A DNA stretch of 35,904 nucleotides, taken from the NCBI GenBank assembly GCA_030248405.1, contig JARCMA010000429.1, forward strand, positions 1 to 35,904, read 5' to 3'. Both the position numbers and the translations under genes were made by a program. The notes beneath the pieces were generated by a model, which was not told the origin of the DNA, did not search any database, and saw only the letters and a program-made list of their open reading frames with translations. Origin of the DNA: Microcoleus sp. MP8IB2.171. Lineage in GTDB: Bacteria > Cyanobacteriota > Cyanobacteriia > Cyanobacteriales > Microcoleaceae. This document shows positions 1-7,630 of the stretch, in pieces (the first letter of the stretch is position 1; every line of letters starts with the position of its first letter).

Positions 1-500
1 CATGTCCTTACGCATCGGTTACCTAAAAAAATCGTGTGATTATTCTGCATCTGCGTTAATCTGCGTTCATCTGTCTTCATCTGCGGTAAAAATTTAACCA
101 ACGATGACAACAGACAATTTGACTATCTCACTCATATACTAACGATGCAACCGGTCACCTAAAAATCCCCGCTCTTATCTGCGTTCATCTGCGTTCATCT
201 GTCTTCATCTGCGGTTAAATTTAACCAATGATGACAACAGACAATGCCGATGTAACCGAACATGATATGAGTTATACTAAGCCTGGACAGAAATGCAAAT
301 TTAAAATTTTCAATTAAACAGGACTAAGGCCAACTGTCACACTTAAATCAACTTGTAGGGTGCATCAGACGAAGTTATACATGGATAGAATAAGGATTTC
401 AGCCTCTGACGCACCCTACTCTATGTGCCAGTTGCGTAAGTCCTATTAAATTCAACCTGCCAACTCAAATCTTCAAATTGAAATTACCATCACTAATTTC
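1..500. repeat. Gene-free left end filled with repeats
   Basis: I see no gene here. A roughly 100-bp unit occurs twice in direct orientation (14-118 and 146-245). Each copy has a (T/C)ACCTAAAAA motif, then stacked CTGCGTTCATCTG-type decamers, then AATTTAACCAA(C/T)GATGACAACAG. Similar TTCATCTGTG decamers recur at 9240-9270. A separate nested inverted repeat lies at 320-444. The adenylate cyclase promoter should lie in 445-500, but I see no convincing box. A contig end in such a repeat is typical of where an assembler stops. Confidence 0.75.
320..444. repeat. Nested inverted-repeat (MITE-like) element
   Basis: Inner arms GTAGGGTGCATCAGA (354-368) and TCTGACGCACCCTAC (405-419) pair with one mismatch. 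Outer arms AGGACT...CAACTG (320-336) and CAGTTG...AGTCCT (429-444) pair around them. GTAGGGTGCGTCAGA-type repeats are common between cyanobacterial genes. It has no coding capacity, so a non-autonomous mobile element or a structured repeat are both possible. Confidence 0.65.
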
Positions 501-2267
501 ATGAAACTGCGTCAAAAGACACTGCTGGTTATTGGTCTAAGCCTCGTAGGGCTAGTTGGGGTTTTGTATGCTACCGCATACATCCATCTCATGAAGCATA
601 CCCAAGACTTGGAGGTAGATTATACTACTCAGGGAGTGAAACGCGCCTTAGATGCCTTAGATGAGGATGTTAGCAACTTGAGCGTCTTGGTTCGCCAGTT
701 AGGTGCTTGGGACGACACCTACAACTTCATGGTGGATACCGACAAACGCTATCTCAAAACGAATCTTTCTAATCAGACTTTCTTAGATTTTAGGCTCAAC
801 ACAACCGTATTAATCGACTCTGACCGTCGAACAGTCCTCAGCAAAGGCTTCGATTTCAAGTATCAGAAAGGGATTCCCGTATCAAAGGGACTGCAACAGC
901 ATTTGACGGCTAGCAGCCTTTTAGTGCAACACGCTACACCAAAAACCAGTCATGAGGGAATCGTTATAGTACCAGAAGGGCCATTGCTGATTGCCTCTCA
1001 TCCGATCGTCACCAACAAATTCAACGGCCCAATTCGCGGCACGCTGGTCATGGGACGCTACTTAAACGCTGACGAAATCAAGCGTTTAGCCACTCTGACT
1101 CAGTTATCTATAACTATCCATCCTTTAAATAATGTACAGCTACCTCCCAACTTACAGGCAATGAGTACCGCCTTGGCAGAAAAAGAGAAGCAAGAGGTGG
1201 TGGGAGAAATCCCAAATCCCAAATCCCAAATCCAAAATGGGGAGATTCTCGTCCGACCGCTAGATGAAAATGCGATCGCAGGTTATACCATATTGAAGGA
1301 TATCTACGGCAAACCAGCTTTACTAATGGAAGTTAAATTTCCAAGACTTATTTACAACCAAGGAAAAGCTAGCCTAATTTATCTCCTCTTCTCACTCATT
1401 GGAGCCGGGTTTGTGTTTGGAATCGGCAATCTATTGCTATTAGAAAAGATGGTTTTGTCGCGGTTGGCTAGTCTCAGTAATGGAGTCAAAAGCATTGGTG
1501 CAAGCGGCGATCTTTCCTTGCGCGTATCCAGTGCTGGAGAAGATGAATTGTCCAGTCTTGGAGGAACCATTAACTGGATGCTAGAAACATTAGAATATTC
1601 TTTAAAACAACTCAAATCCGAACAAGAAAAAGCAGAACACCTACTGCTAAATATCTTGCCATCAGCAATTGCAGAGCGGTTGAAAAAAGAAGAATCTATC
1701 ATTGCCGATAGCTTCCCCGAAGCCACTGTTCTATTTGCTGACATCGTTGGCTTTACCAAACTGGCAGCGCGTACATCTCCGGTAGAACTGGTGAGCTTAC
1801 TTAACCAAATATTTTCCGCATTTGACCGACTGGTTGAACTGCATGGGTTGGAAAAAATTAAAACAATTGGCGATGCTTATATGGTGGTTGGAGGTTTGCC
1901 CAACCCACGGCCCGATCACGCCGCCGCCGTCGCCGAAATGGCTCTTGATATGCAGGAGGCAATCAAGGAATTTAACATGGCAAATAATGTAGATTTCAGT
2001 ATCCGAATTGGCATCAACACAGGGCCTGTTGTCGCCGGAGTCATAGGTATCAAAAAGTTTATCTACGATTTGTGGGGTGACACGGTTAACACTGCTAGCC
2101 GCATGGAATCTCATGGTGTGGCAGGCTGTATTCAAATGACAGAAGCAACTTACAAGTGTTTAAAGGACAAGTTCGATTTTGAAAACCGGGGTGTAATCCA
2201 GGTAAAAGGCAAAGGAGACATGACCGTTTATCTACTCGTGGGCAAGAAAGCTATAGCTAGGGGCTAG
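501..2267 (+). CDS. Membrane-bound class III adenylate cyclase (CHASE4-HAMP-cyclase)
   Basis: Predicted to make cAMP from ATP in response to an extracytoplasmic signal. The 588 residues hold a first membrane helix (about 7-28), a CHASE4-like periplasmic sensor (about 40-285, with the typical WDDTYNF at 70-76), a second helix (about 290-314), a HAMP linker (about 315-370) and a catalytic domain (about 400-580). Metal-binding Asp414 (FADIVGFT) and Asp458 (GDAYM) are present. Lys454 (EKIKTIGD) and Asp523 (YDLWGD) match the adenine-selecting pair; guanylate cyclases usually have Glu and Cys there. Asn530 and Arg534 complete the active site, so the enzyme looks intact. A 7-bp tandem repeat (1209-1236) adds an IPNPKSQIQN stretch to the sensor. 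The ATG falls directly before a basic, hydrophobic N-terminus. The ligand is unknown. Confidence 0.93.
   Translation: MKLRQKTLLVIGLSLVGLVGVLYATAYIHLMKHTQDLEVDYTTQGVKRALDALDEDVSNLSVLVRQLGAWDDTYNFMVDTDKRYLKTNLSNQTFLDFRLNTTVLIDSDRRTVLSKGFDFKYQKGIPVSKGLQQHLTASSLLVQHATPKTSHEGIVIVPEGPLLIASHPIVTNKFNGPIRGTLVMGRYLNADEIKRLATLTQLSITIHPLNNVQLPPNLQAMSTALAEKEKQEVVGEIPNPKSQIQNGEILVRPLDENAIAGYTILKDIYGKPALLMEVKFPRLIYNQGKASLIYLLFSLIGAGFVFGIGNLLLLEKMVLSRLASLSNGVKSIGASGDLSLRVSSAGEDELSSLGGTINWMLETLEYSLKQLKSEQEKAEHLLLNILPSAIAERLKKEESIIADSFPEATVLFADIVGFTKLAARTSPVELVSLLNQIFSAFDRLVELHGLEKIKTIGDAYMVVGGLPNPRPDHAAAVAEMALDMQEAIKEFNMANNVDFSIRIGINTGPVVAGVIGIKKFIYDLWGDTVNTASRMESHGVAGCIQMTEATYKCLKDKFDFENRGVIQVKGKGDMTVYLLVGKKAIARG
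1209..1236. repeat. In-frame heptameric tandem repeat (ATCCCAA)
   Basis: Three exact ATCCCAA copies plus a degenerate fourth lie inside the cyclase gene. This type of short tandem repeat is usually intergenic in cyanobacteria. Here it keeps the frame and encodes a short Asn/Pro/Gln-rich stretch in the periplasmic sensor. Confidence 0.8.
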
Positions 2268-2271
2268 GGAA

Positions 2272-2333
2272 AGAGAAGAGCAGAGGGGCAGAGGAGCAGA
2301 GGGGCAGGGGGGCAGAGGAGTAGAGGGGCAGAA
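2272..2333. repeat. Purine-rich short tandem repeat (GGGGCAGAGGA type)
   Basis: Irregular 8-10-bp units of GCAGAGGGGCAGAGGA type start 5 bp after the cyclase stop codon. Such G/A-rich arrays are common between genes in filamentous cyanobacteria. No U-tract terminator is visible. Confidence 0.8.
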
Positions 2334-2449
2334 ACATGAAAATGTGATTTTTTGAACAAAAACATCACAACTCCGAAAGAGCCAGAATTTCAGGAATCAT
2401 CTTATTTGTTTTTGTAGCTGTAGGTAACTTATAAGCAGACTCAACAAAT

Positions 2450-2863
2450 ATGAACTTTTCCTGGTTGAAATCCTCAAAGAAAGGCTGGATTTTTGCTTTT
2501 TGGTTCTACTTTGCTCTTTTAATCACAATATCTATCTCAGCATACTTGAAAGTTCTCCCTGTTAAATCCTCCACCATCCCTTATTACGATACAATAGGCC
2601 ATTTTATATTGTTAGGTATGGCAGCCTTCTTCGGTCATCTAGCCCTAAGCAAACGAAAAATTTCTGTCTGGTCTATTTCAATACCGCTGGCTCCACTTCT
2701 AGTGGCAATTAGTTGTATAGCTGATGAGCTGCTCCAGACACTTTCACCCAACCGAAGTGCTAGTTTTTACGATCTAGCAGCTGACTGGGTGGGCATCGCG
2801 ATCTTTTATTTATTAGCAGAACGAGTAAAATTGCAAAAGTCACTAGGTGAGGAAAAACTATGA
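2450..2863 (+). CDS. VanZ-family membrane protein
   Basis: A 137-residue protein with about four hydrophobic helices (roughly 14-33, 47-66, 73-95 and 108-123). It carries the VanZ-like pattern of polar residues: DTIGH near 49, ADELLQ near 90, and PNRSASFYDLAADWVG near 98-113. VanZ of Enterococcus is linked to teicoplanin resistance, but the wider family is found in many bacteria without antibiotic clusters and its biochemical role is not established. No resistance gene is near, so I do not infer resistance. The stop codon overlaps the ATG of the zinc-ribbon ORF (ATGA), so the two are probably translationally coupled. Confidence 0.85.
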   Translation: MNFSWLKSSKKGWIFAFWFYFALLITISISAYLKVLPVKSSTIPYYDTIGHFILLGMAAFFGHLALSKRKISVWSISIPLAPLLVAISCIADELLQTLSPNRSASFYDLAADWVGIAIFYLLAERVKLQKSLGEEKL

Positions 2864-2958
2864 AATGTCCTGCTTGTGAAAATCAGTTAACCCAGATAGT
2901 TGCTGGAAGTATAACGGTTGATGCTTGTAAAGGCGGTTGCGACGGAATGGAAAGGTAA
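2860..2958 (+). pseudogene. Truncated TFIIB-type zinc-ribbon protein (32 codons)
   Basis: This ORF is too short for the ORF track. It begins MKCPACENQLTQIVAGSITV and has CPAC and CKGGC, the two cysteine pairs of the small zf-TFIIB family. Members I know continue past CKGGCGG with IWFDNFEL-like sequence. Here the frame reads CKGGCDGMER and stops, and the bases after the stop do not resume the family sequence. The start overlaps the vanZ stop by 4 bp, as for a real operon gene. I read it as a remnant that lost its C-terminus, though a minimal two-knuckle peptide could still be made. Confidence 0.65.
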
Positions 2959-3134
2959 CCAGTAAACAAAGATGGGGGAAAGCTGCGATCGCATAATTCA
3001 GAAAAGACCGCTCAACTAAATAAACTCTTCAGAAATTTGGCTTGCTTTGTTCCAGCTACTATGTTATGTAGTTTGGATTTATTTCTGCTACAAATGAACA
3101 CCCTCTGGTGTAGAGACGTTGGTTCCATATAATG

Positions 3135-3187
3135 GGTACGTTGTTGCGCTTTAGCGCTCTTTGAGCGCTAAAGCGCAACAACGTACC
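3135..3187. repeat. Long hairpin repeat, TACGTTGTTGCGC family, copy 1
   Basis: Arms beginning GGTACGTTGTTGCGCTTTAG pair perfectly over about 25 bp around a 3-nt loop. The right flank TTATAACTAGCAACTT nearly matches the flank of copy 2 (CTTATGACTAGCAACTT, 6651-6667). A further copy lies at 16659-16710. Confidence 0.85.
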
Positions 3188-3209
3188 TTATAACTAGCAA
3201 CTTACGTTA

Positions 3210-3253
3210 CTACAGATGTAGAGACGTTTCATGAAACGTCTCTACATCTGTAG
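3210..3253. repeat. 44-bp perfect palindrome
   Basis: The left half CTACAGATGTAGAGACGTTT is followed by CA and then its exact reverse complement. The inner 28 bp are identical to the sequence at the axis of the whole window, which links the large inverted repeat to this repeat family. Confidence 0.9.
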
Positions 3254-3316
3254 CTTGTCTGCAAAAAGTTAAAATAGAAGCAGATTGATTATTGTTATGC
3301 CTCAATTTGTTAGCTC

Positions 3317-4801
3317 ATGACAACCGCTGCACCAGTTAAAACTCAGTACGAAGCCGTGATCGGTTTAGAAACCCACTGTCAGCTTAGTACCGACACTAAG
3401 ATTTTCTGCAATTGTTCTACCGAATTTGGCAGTCGCCCAAACCAGAACGTTTGCCCAATTTGCATGGGTATGCCGGGAGTGTTGCCAGTACTCAATGAGA
3501 AGGTACTGGAGTACGCCGTCAAAGCTGGGATAGCCCTCAACTCTGAGATTGCACCCTATAGCAAATTTGACCGCAAACAGTATTTTTATCCCGATTTGCC
3601 TAAAAATTACCAAATTTCTCAGTACGACCTGCCTATTGCCGAGCATGGTTGGCTAGAAGTTGAATTGGTGGATGAAGCGGGTAAAGTTACCCGCAAAAAG
3701 ATTGGTATCACTCGCCTGCACATGGAGGAAGATGCGGGAAAGTTGGTTCACGCGGGTAGCGACCGCCTTTCGGGTTCCACTTACTCTCTGGTAGACTTCA
3801 ACCGCACGGGTGTAGCTTTAGTAGAAATTGTCTCAGAACCGGATATGCGATCGGCCCTAGAAGCTGCTGAATATGCCCAAGAACTGCGCCGAATTCTGCG
3901 CTATTTGGGTGTCAGCGACGGCAATATGCAGGAAGGTTCCCTGCGCTGCGACGTGAATATCTCCGTGCGTCCGGTGGGACGAAAAGAGTTTGGCACGAAG
4001 GTAGAAATTAAGAATATGAACTCCTTCAGTGCTATTGAAAGGGCGATCGATTACGAGATCGATCGGCAAACCACAGCACTGGAAGCCGGTGAGCGGATTG
4101 TGCAAGAAACTAGGCTGTGGGAGGAAGGCAGTCAACGCACTATCAGTATGCGGATCAAGGAAGGTTCCAGCGATTACCGCTATTTCCCCGAACCCGATTT
4201 AGCTCCCATTGAGGTGACATCCGCGCAGCTACAGAAGTGGAAGTCGGAACTGCCAGAACTCCCGGCCCAGAAACGACACCGCTATGAAAGTGAATTGGGA
4301 CTTTCTGCCTACGATGCGCGGGTACTGACAGACGATCGCTCCGTGTCCGAATATTTTGAAGCCGTTGTCGCCGCTGGTGCCAATTCCAAGCAAGCGGCTA
4401 ATTGGGTGATGGGCGATATCAGCGCCTACCTCAACAACGAAAAACTTAGCATCGCCCAAATTGCCCTCAAACCGGACACCTTAGCTGAACTGATTTCCCT
4501 AATCGAAGCAGGCACTATCAGCGGCAAGATTGCCAAAGATATTCTACCGGAGTTGTTCTCTAGTGGTGGTTCGGCTAAGGAAGTGGTCGATCGCAAGGGA
4601 TTAACCCAAATCTCGGATACTGTAGCTCTAGAAACCATCATCGATGAAATCTTGGCGGCAAATCCCAAAGAGCTAGAACAGTACCGCAACGGCAAAACCA
4701 AACTGTTGGGCTTCTTTGTCGGACAGGTGATGAAGAAAACATCTGGTCGAGCCGATCCCCAGCTGACCAACCAACTGCTGGCCCAAAAGTTGAAATCTTA
4801 G
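3317..4801 (+). CDS. gatB: Aspartyl/glutamyl-tRNA(Asn/Gln) amidotransferase subunit B
   Basis: GatB of the GatCAB complex phosphorylates and then amidates Glu on tRNA-Gln (or Asp on tRNA-Asn), making the correctly charged tRNA in organisms without glutaminyl-tRNA synthetase. The 494 residues match the family's usual length. The N-terminal catalytic cradle starts [14 protein letters not shown] zinc-type Cys set (C31, C33, C46, C49; CNC...CPICMG) is present, as are [10 protein letters not shown] and EIKNMNSF signatures. A helical domain and the C-terminal YqeY-like tail (ending near [16 protein letters not shown]) follow. gatA and gatC are not in the window, as is common in cyanobacteria. A strong terminator lies about 110 bp downstream. 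Confidence 0.97.
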   Translation: MTTAAPVKTQYEAVIGLETHCQLSTDTKIFCNCSTEFGSRPNQNVCPICMGMPGVLPVLNEKVLEYAVKAGIALNSEIAPYSKFDRKQYFYPDLPKNYQISQYDLPIAEHGWLEVELVDEAGKVTRKKIGITRLHMEEDAGKLVHAGSDRLSGSTYSLVDFNRTGVALVEIVSEPDMRSALEAAEYAQELRRILRYLGVSDGNMQEGSLRCDVNISVRPVGRKEFGTKVEIKNMNSFSAIERAIDYEIDRQTTALEAGERIVQETRLWEEGSQRTISMRIKEGSSDYRYFPEPDLAPIEVTSAQLQKWKSELPELPAQKRHRYESELGLSAYDARVLTDDRSVSEYFEAVVAAGANSKQAANWVMGDISAYLNNEKLSIAQIALKPDTLAELISLIEAGTISGKIAKDILPELFSSGGSAKEVVDRKGLTQISDTVALETIIDEILAANPKELEQYRNGKTKLLGFFVGQVMKKTSGRADPQLTNQLLAQKLKS

Positions 4802-4884
4802 TCTCAACTTTAACAAAAAGCGGCCAGACTTCACCAAAAAAATACAATAAGGGGTATCACCCCTCACCCCCAACCATTTATAAT

Positions 4885-4949
4885 CGTGTATGTAGATGCA
4901 CCCTGATGATCGGGAGAGTCGTCCATCCAAGCGACTCCCCTTTTTTTTT
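4885..4949 (+). ncRNA. Candidate small RNA between gatB and argJ
   Basis: A perfect TATAAT (4879-4884) is followed within about 65 nt by a GC-rich stem and nine T's. This promoter-terminator spacing suggests a short transcript starting near 4891. No good -35 box is visible and I do not recognise the RNA family. The simpler reading is that the stem is only the gatB terminator. Confidence 0.3.
4911..4949 (+). terminator. Rho-independent terminator after gatB
   Basis: GGGAGAGTCG (4912-4921) pairs with CGACTCCCC (4932-4940), leaving one bulged A, around a loop of about 10 nt. Nine T's follow at once. It is the clearest terminator in the unique half. Confidence 0.8.
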
Positions 4950-4974
4950 GAGGAGCTAGTGCCGCTACGCGGAA

Positions 4975-5002
4975 GTCAAAAGTCAAAAGTCAAAAGTCAA
5001 AA
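4975..5002. repeat. Heptameric tandem repeat (GTCAAAA)x4
   Basis: Four exact 7-bp units, the cyanobacterial STRR type. No function is implied. Confidence 0.9.
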
Positions 5003-5194
5003 GTAAAGAATGGAGCGGTCTTAGGGGGAGTATGTAAACGGAAGCGATATTAGACAAACATGGGTTGACTTGACTGAAAATCCCTCGCAGCAAGAGTTTC
5101 TTCAATTCTTTAATCTAAAATCTAAAATCTTTAATTTAAAATCTAAAATGGTATGATCCGCTCTCAGACAAGCAAAAGGCTGGAGGGGAAAGTT

Positions 5195-6436
5195 ATGACA
5201 GAATGGCAGGAAATCAGCGGTAGCGTGACAGCACCCAGGGGGTATCGTGCGGCGGGGATTACGGCTGGACTGAAAGCTTCGGGATTACCGGATTTAGCTT
5301 TGATTGTGTCGGATGTGGAGGCGATCGCAGCTGGAGTATTCACCACCTCTGTTGTACGTGCCGCCCCTGTGGATTACTGCCGTCAGCGGCTGCAATCTAA
5401 ACCAGGTGCCAGCGCTATTCTCTGCAACGCTGGACAAGCTAATGCTGCTACAGGTTCCCAAGGTTGGATTGATGCGATCGAATGCGCCCAAAATTTAGCT
5501 CAAATACTGAATATTCCCTCAGACTCTATCTTGCTAGCATCTACTGGCGTCATCGGTCAGCGGATTAAGATGGATGTGCTGAAAGCAGGAATTCCTGAAC
5601 TCGTCGCCGCCTTATCGGAAACCGGAGGCGATTCAGCTGCAAAGGCGATTATCACCACAGATTTAGTGCCAAAATCGATCGCCCTAGAAACAATCATGCA
5701 CGATCGTCCAGTCCGAATCGGGGGAATTGCCAAAGGTTCGGGTATGATTCATCCCAACATGGCGACAATGCTATCTTTTGTTACCTGCGATGCAGCGGTT
5801 TCTCCTTCCCTGTGGCAACAAATGTTGAGTCGCGCCGCCGATAAAAGCTTCAATCAAATTACTGTTGACGGCGATACCAGTACCAACGACACCTTAATTG
5901 CTTTAGCTAACGGACAATCTCGCACACCCGCGATTACCGAAATAGGCCCAGAAGCAGAAAAGTTGGAGGCCATGTTAACAGCAGTTTGTCAGCATTTGGC
6001 AAAAGCGATCGCACGGGACGGCGAAGGTGCCACCTGTCTCGTTGAAGTAGTAGTTTCTGGCGCAACTGATGACAAAGCGGCGCGTCAAGTTGCCAAAACG
6101 ATCGCCGGTTCATCTCTAGTTAAATCAGCTATTTTCGGTCGCGACCCCAACTGGGGAAGAATTGCAGCAGCAGCTGGACGTGCTGGTGTCGCCTTCGATC
6201 AAGAAAATTTGCAAATCAGGTTAGGTAATTTCTTACTAATGGAAAACGGACAACCTTTAGCATTCGATCGATCTGCTGCTAGTGCATACTTGAAAACAGC
6301 AGCATCTGGTGCTTATTTGAAAGAAGATACCGTTTTAATTTCAGTAAGTATTGGCAATGGAGGTGGTTTTGGTAAAGCTTGGGGATGCGATTTGACTTAC
6401 GACTACGTGAAAATTAACGCCGAGTATACGACTTAA
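5195..6436 (+). CDS. argJ: Bifunctional glutamate N-acetyltransferase / amino-acid N-acetyltransferase
   Basis: ArgJ moves the acetyl group from N-acetylornithine to glutamate, releasing ornithine (the cyclic arginine pathway), and in bifunctional forms also acetylates glutamate from acetyl-CoA. The precursor cleaves itself before a Thr nucleophile into alpha and beta chains. Here the KGSGMIHPNMATML motif is intact, with Thr191 as the cleavage and nucleophile residue. TVDGDTSTNDT and GRDPNWGRI are further ArgJ signatures, and the C-terminus GCDLTYDYVKINAEYTT is complete. The ORF track starts 14 codons earlier (5153), but the ATG at 5195 has a good GGAGG 9 bp upstream and begins MTEWQEISG, so I use it. 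It appears to stand alone. Confidence 0.96.
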   Translation: MTEWQEISGSVTAPRGYRAAGITAGLKASGLPDLALIVSDVEAIAAGVFTTSVVRAAPVDYCRQRLQSKPGASAILCNAGQANAATGSQGWIDAIECAQNLAQILNIPSDSILLASTGVIGQRIKMDVLKAGIPELVAALSETGGDSAAKAIITTDLVPKSIALETIMHDRPVRIGGIAKGSGMIHPNMATMLSFVTCDAAVSPSLWQQMLSRAADKSFNQITVDGDTSTNDTLIALANGQSRTPAITEIGPEAEKLEAMLTAVCQHLAKAIARDGEGATCLVEVVVSGATDDKAARQVAKTIAGSSLVKSAIFGRDPNWGRIAAAAGRAGVAFDQENLQIRLGNFLLMENGQPLAFDRSAASAYLKTAASGAYLKEDTVLISVSIGNGGGFGKAWGCDLTYDYVKINAEYTT

Positions 6437-6447
6437 TCTCTTGTGGA

Positions 6448-6464
6448 GCAGGCATCTTGCCTGC
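6448..6464. repeat. Short hairpin after argJ
   Basis: GCAGGCATCTTGCCTGC forms a 6-bp stem 12 bp after the argJ stop. The same motif is common after cyanobacterial genes. It has no U-tract, so a terminator role is uncertain. Confidence 0.6.
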
Positions 6465-6541
6465 TATGGGGTGTGGGGCGGGCTACGAGAACCTACCCCA
6501 CAACAAAAGGGGCGGTATATTGTAGGTTAGGTTTCTTTACT

Positions 6542-6673
6542 TAACTCAAATTGCTAGTTACTTGCATCAGGTCTTGCTCGGAATGGGTACGTTGTTGCGC
6601 TTTAGCGCTAAAGCTCAACAACATACCTACTGCATACAAAGAGCCTCAATCTTATGACTAGCAACTTGAGTTA
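6542..6673. repeat. MITE-like element with 19-bp terminal inverted repeats, hairpin family copy 2
   Basis: TAACTCAAATTGCTAGTTA (6542-6560) and TGACTAGCAACTTGAGTTA (6655-6673) are inverted with two mismatches. Between them lies the TACGTTGTTGCGC hairpin (6586-6627), here with two mismatched pairs. It has no ORF. The layout suggests a non-autonomous mobile element, but no target-site duplication could be confirmed. Confidence 0.7.
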
Positions 6674-6691
6674 CTCACTGAACCTACTAAG

Positions 6692-6719
6692 CAATGACCA
6701 ATGACCAATGACCAATGAC
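6692..6719. repeat. Heptameric tandem repeat (CAATGAC)x4 containing the start codon of the next gene
   Basis: Four exact 7-bp units. Each holds an ATG; the last (6715) is the start of the Rpn-like gene. The three upstream ATGs open frames of 4-5 codons, and the one at 6701 ends in TGA at 6716-6718, overlapping the true ATG. No Shine-Dalgarno sequence is visible. Confidence 0.85.
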
Positions 6720-7614
6720 TAAATCAGCAGATATCGGTAGCAAAAGTTTAATTAGTTTAGCACCCGATGCTTGGGTGAAATGGGTAACGCAGTCCCCCAA
6801 TATAACGGCGCGAGATATTCTTACCTCTGAGTTCCAATGGATTAGTCGGGAGGGAGATGTAATAGTAAAAGCCTACAGTCCACAAATCGGCGAGTTTTTA
6901 GTGCTGAACGAGATACAATTGCGCTATAATAATCGGATGCCTTTACGAATGCGAGCTTACGCAGCACTAGCAGAAGAGCGATACAACTTGCCAGTCTACC
7001 CGGTACTGATTAATATTTTGCAACCAACACCGGGAGTGGTTATAGCTAGAGGCTATGAATCGCAGGTTTTCGGATTAAGAGCAACTCAGGAGTATCGCGT
7101 AATTAATCTCTGGGAAGTAGATGCCCAAACAGTTTTTCAACAACAGTTAACATCTTTGCTTCCCTTTGTACCAGTGCTGAGAGGTGGTGGTGAGGAAGCA
7201 GTAGTGCAGCAAGCAGTCCAACTTTTACGTGCTGATGAACAGTTGAATGAGTTGGAAAACCTGTTAGCTTTTTTTGCTACCTTTGTATTGGAAACTCGTT
7301 TAGTCCAGCAAATTATGAGGTGGGATATGGCTGTTTTACGAGAATCGCCTTGGTATCAAGAGATTTGGAGGGAAGGAGAACAACGAGGTTTACAACAAGG
7401 TTTACAACAAGGTTTACAACAAGGTTTACAACAAGGAATCTTGTCAGCTATTGAATTTGGTTTGGAGCTAAAATTCGGTAGTGAGGGATTACAGCTATTG
7501 CCAGAAATATCTCAGATTTCGGATGTGGATGTATTGAAGGCAATTCAGGAAAGACTCAAGACGGCAAATAGTTTGGAAGAGGTGCGGCAAATTTATGGAG
7601 TAAGTGAAATTTGA
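6715..7614 (+). CDS. Rpn-family PD-(D/E)XK nuclease-like protein
   Basis: A 299-residue protein resembling the recombination-promoting nuclease (Rpn, formerly putative transposase) family, which is expanded in cyanobacteria. Asp48 (EGDVIV) and Glu66-x-Gln68 (LNEIQLRYN) fit the D...ExQ form of the PD-(D/E)XK active site. The next helix (RMRAYAALAEERY) and the strand VYPVLINIL fit the family. The C-terminal half has a helical region, then four in-frame copies of LQQG (a 12-bp DNA repeat at 7387-7434); GxxQG arrays of this kind are common in Rpn proteins. The start lies inside a heptamer array. E. coli Rpn proteins have DNA endonuclease activity; activity here is inferred only. Confidence 0.78.
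   Translation: MTKSADIGSKSLISLAPDAWVKWVTQSPNITARDILTSEFQWISREGDVIVKAYSPQIGEFLVLNEIQLRYNNRMPLRMRAYAALAEERYNLPVYPVLINILQPTPGVVIARGYESQVFGLRATQEYRVINLWEVDAQTVFQQQLTSLLPFVPVLRGGGEEAVVQQAVQLLRADEQLNELENLLAFFATFVLETRLVQQIMRWDMAVLRESPWYQEIWREGEQRGLQQGLQQGLQQGLQQGILSAIEFGLELKFGSEGLQLLPEISQISDVDVLKAIQERLKTANSLEEVRQIYGVSEI
7387..7434. repeat. 12-bp coding tandem repeat (GGTTTACAACAA)x4
   Basis: Four exact 12-bp units encode repeated GLQQ. Copy number can change without a frameshift, so it is a likely length polymorphism. Confidence 0.9.
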
Positions 7615-7630
7615 CCATCAGTGTGAGGTT

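Larger units (their letters stand above)
2959..3316. repeat. Gene-free interval with hairpin repeats upstream of gatB
   Basis: No gene is seen. From left to right it holds a HIP1 site (2985-2992), the dispersed GTTTGGATTTATTTCTGCTA segment (3071), a partial GTAGAGACGTT copy (3110), a long hairpin (3135-3187) and a 44-bp palindrome (3210-3253). The gatB promoter must lie in or after this block; I see no clear -35/-10 pair. Confidence 0.75.
4802..5194. other. gatB-argJ intergenic region
   Basis: No protein gene is seen. It holds a small hairpin AGGGGTATCACCCCT (4850-4864), a possible promoter plus short RNA (4879-4949), a terminator (4911-4949), a heptamer array (4975-5002) and AATCTAAAAT-type repeats (5114-5150). 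The argJ start was set at 5195 because GGAGGGG lies just upstream. Confidence 0.7.

Noticed and set aside
1797-2135. 112-aa ORF opposite the cyclase catalytic domain
   Set aside because: Antisense to highly conserved catalytic motifs; a shadow.
2450-2863. Glycopeptide resistance from the VanZ match
   Set aside because: VanZ-like proteins are widespread without resistance, and no vanA/H/X-type gene is near.
6692-6719. CRISPR-like short repeats
   Set aside because: Heptamers in direct contact, with no spacers and no cas genes; STRR repeats instead. The same applies to 4975-5002 and 1209-1236.
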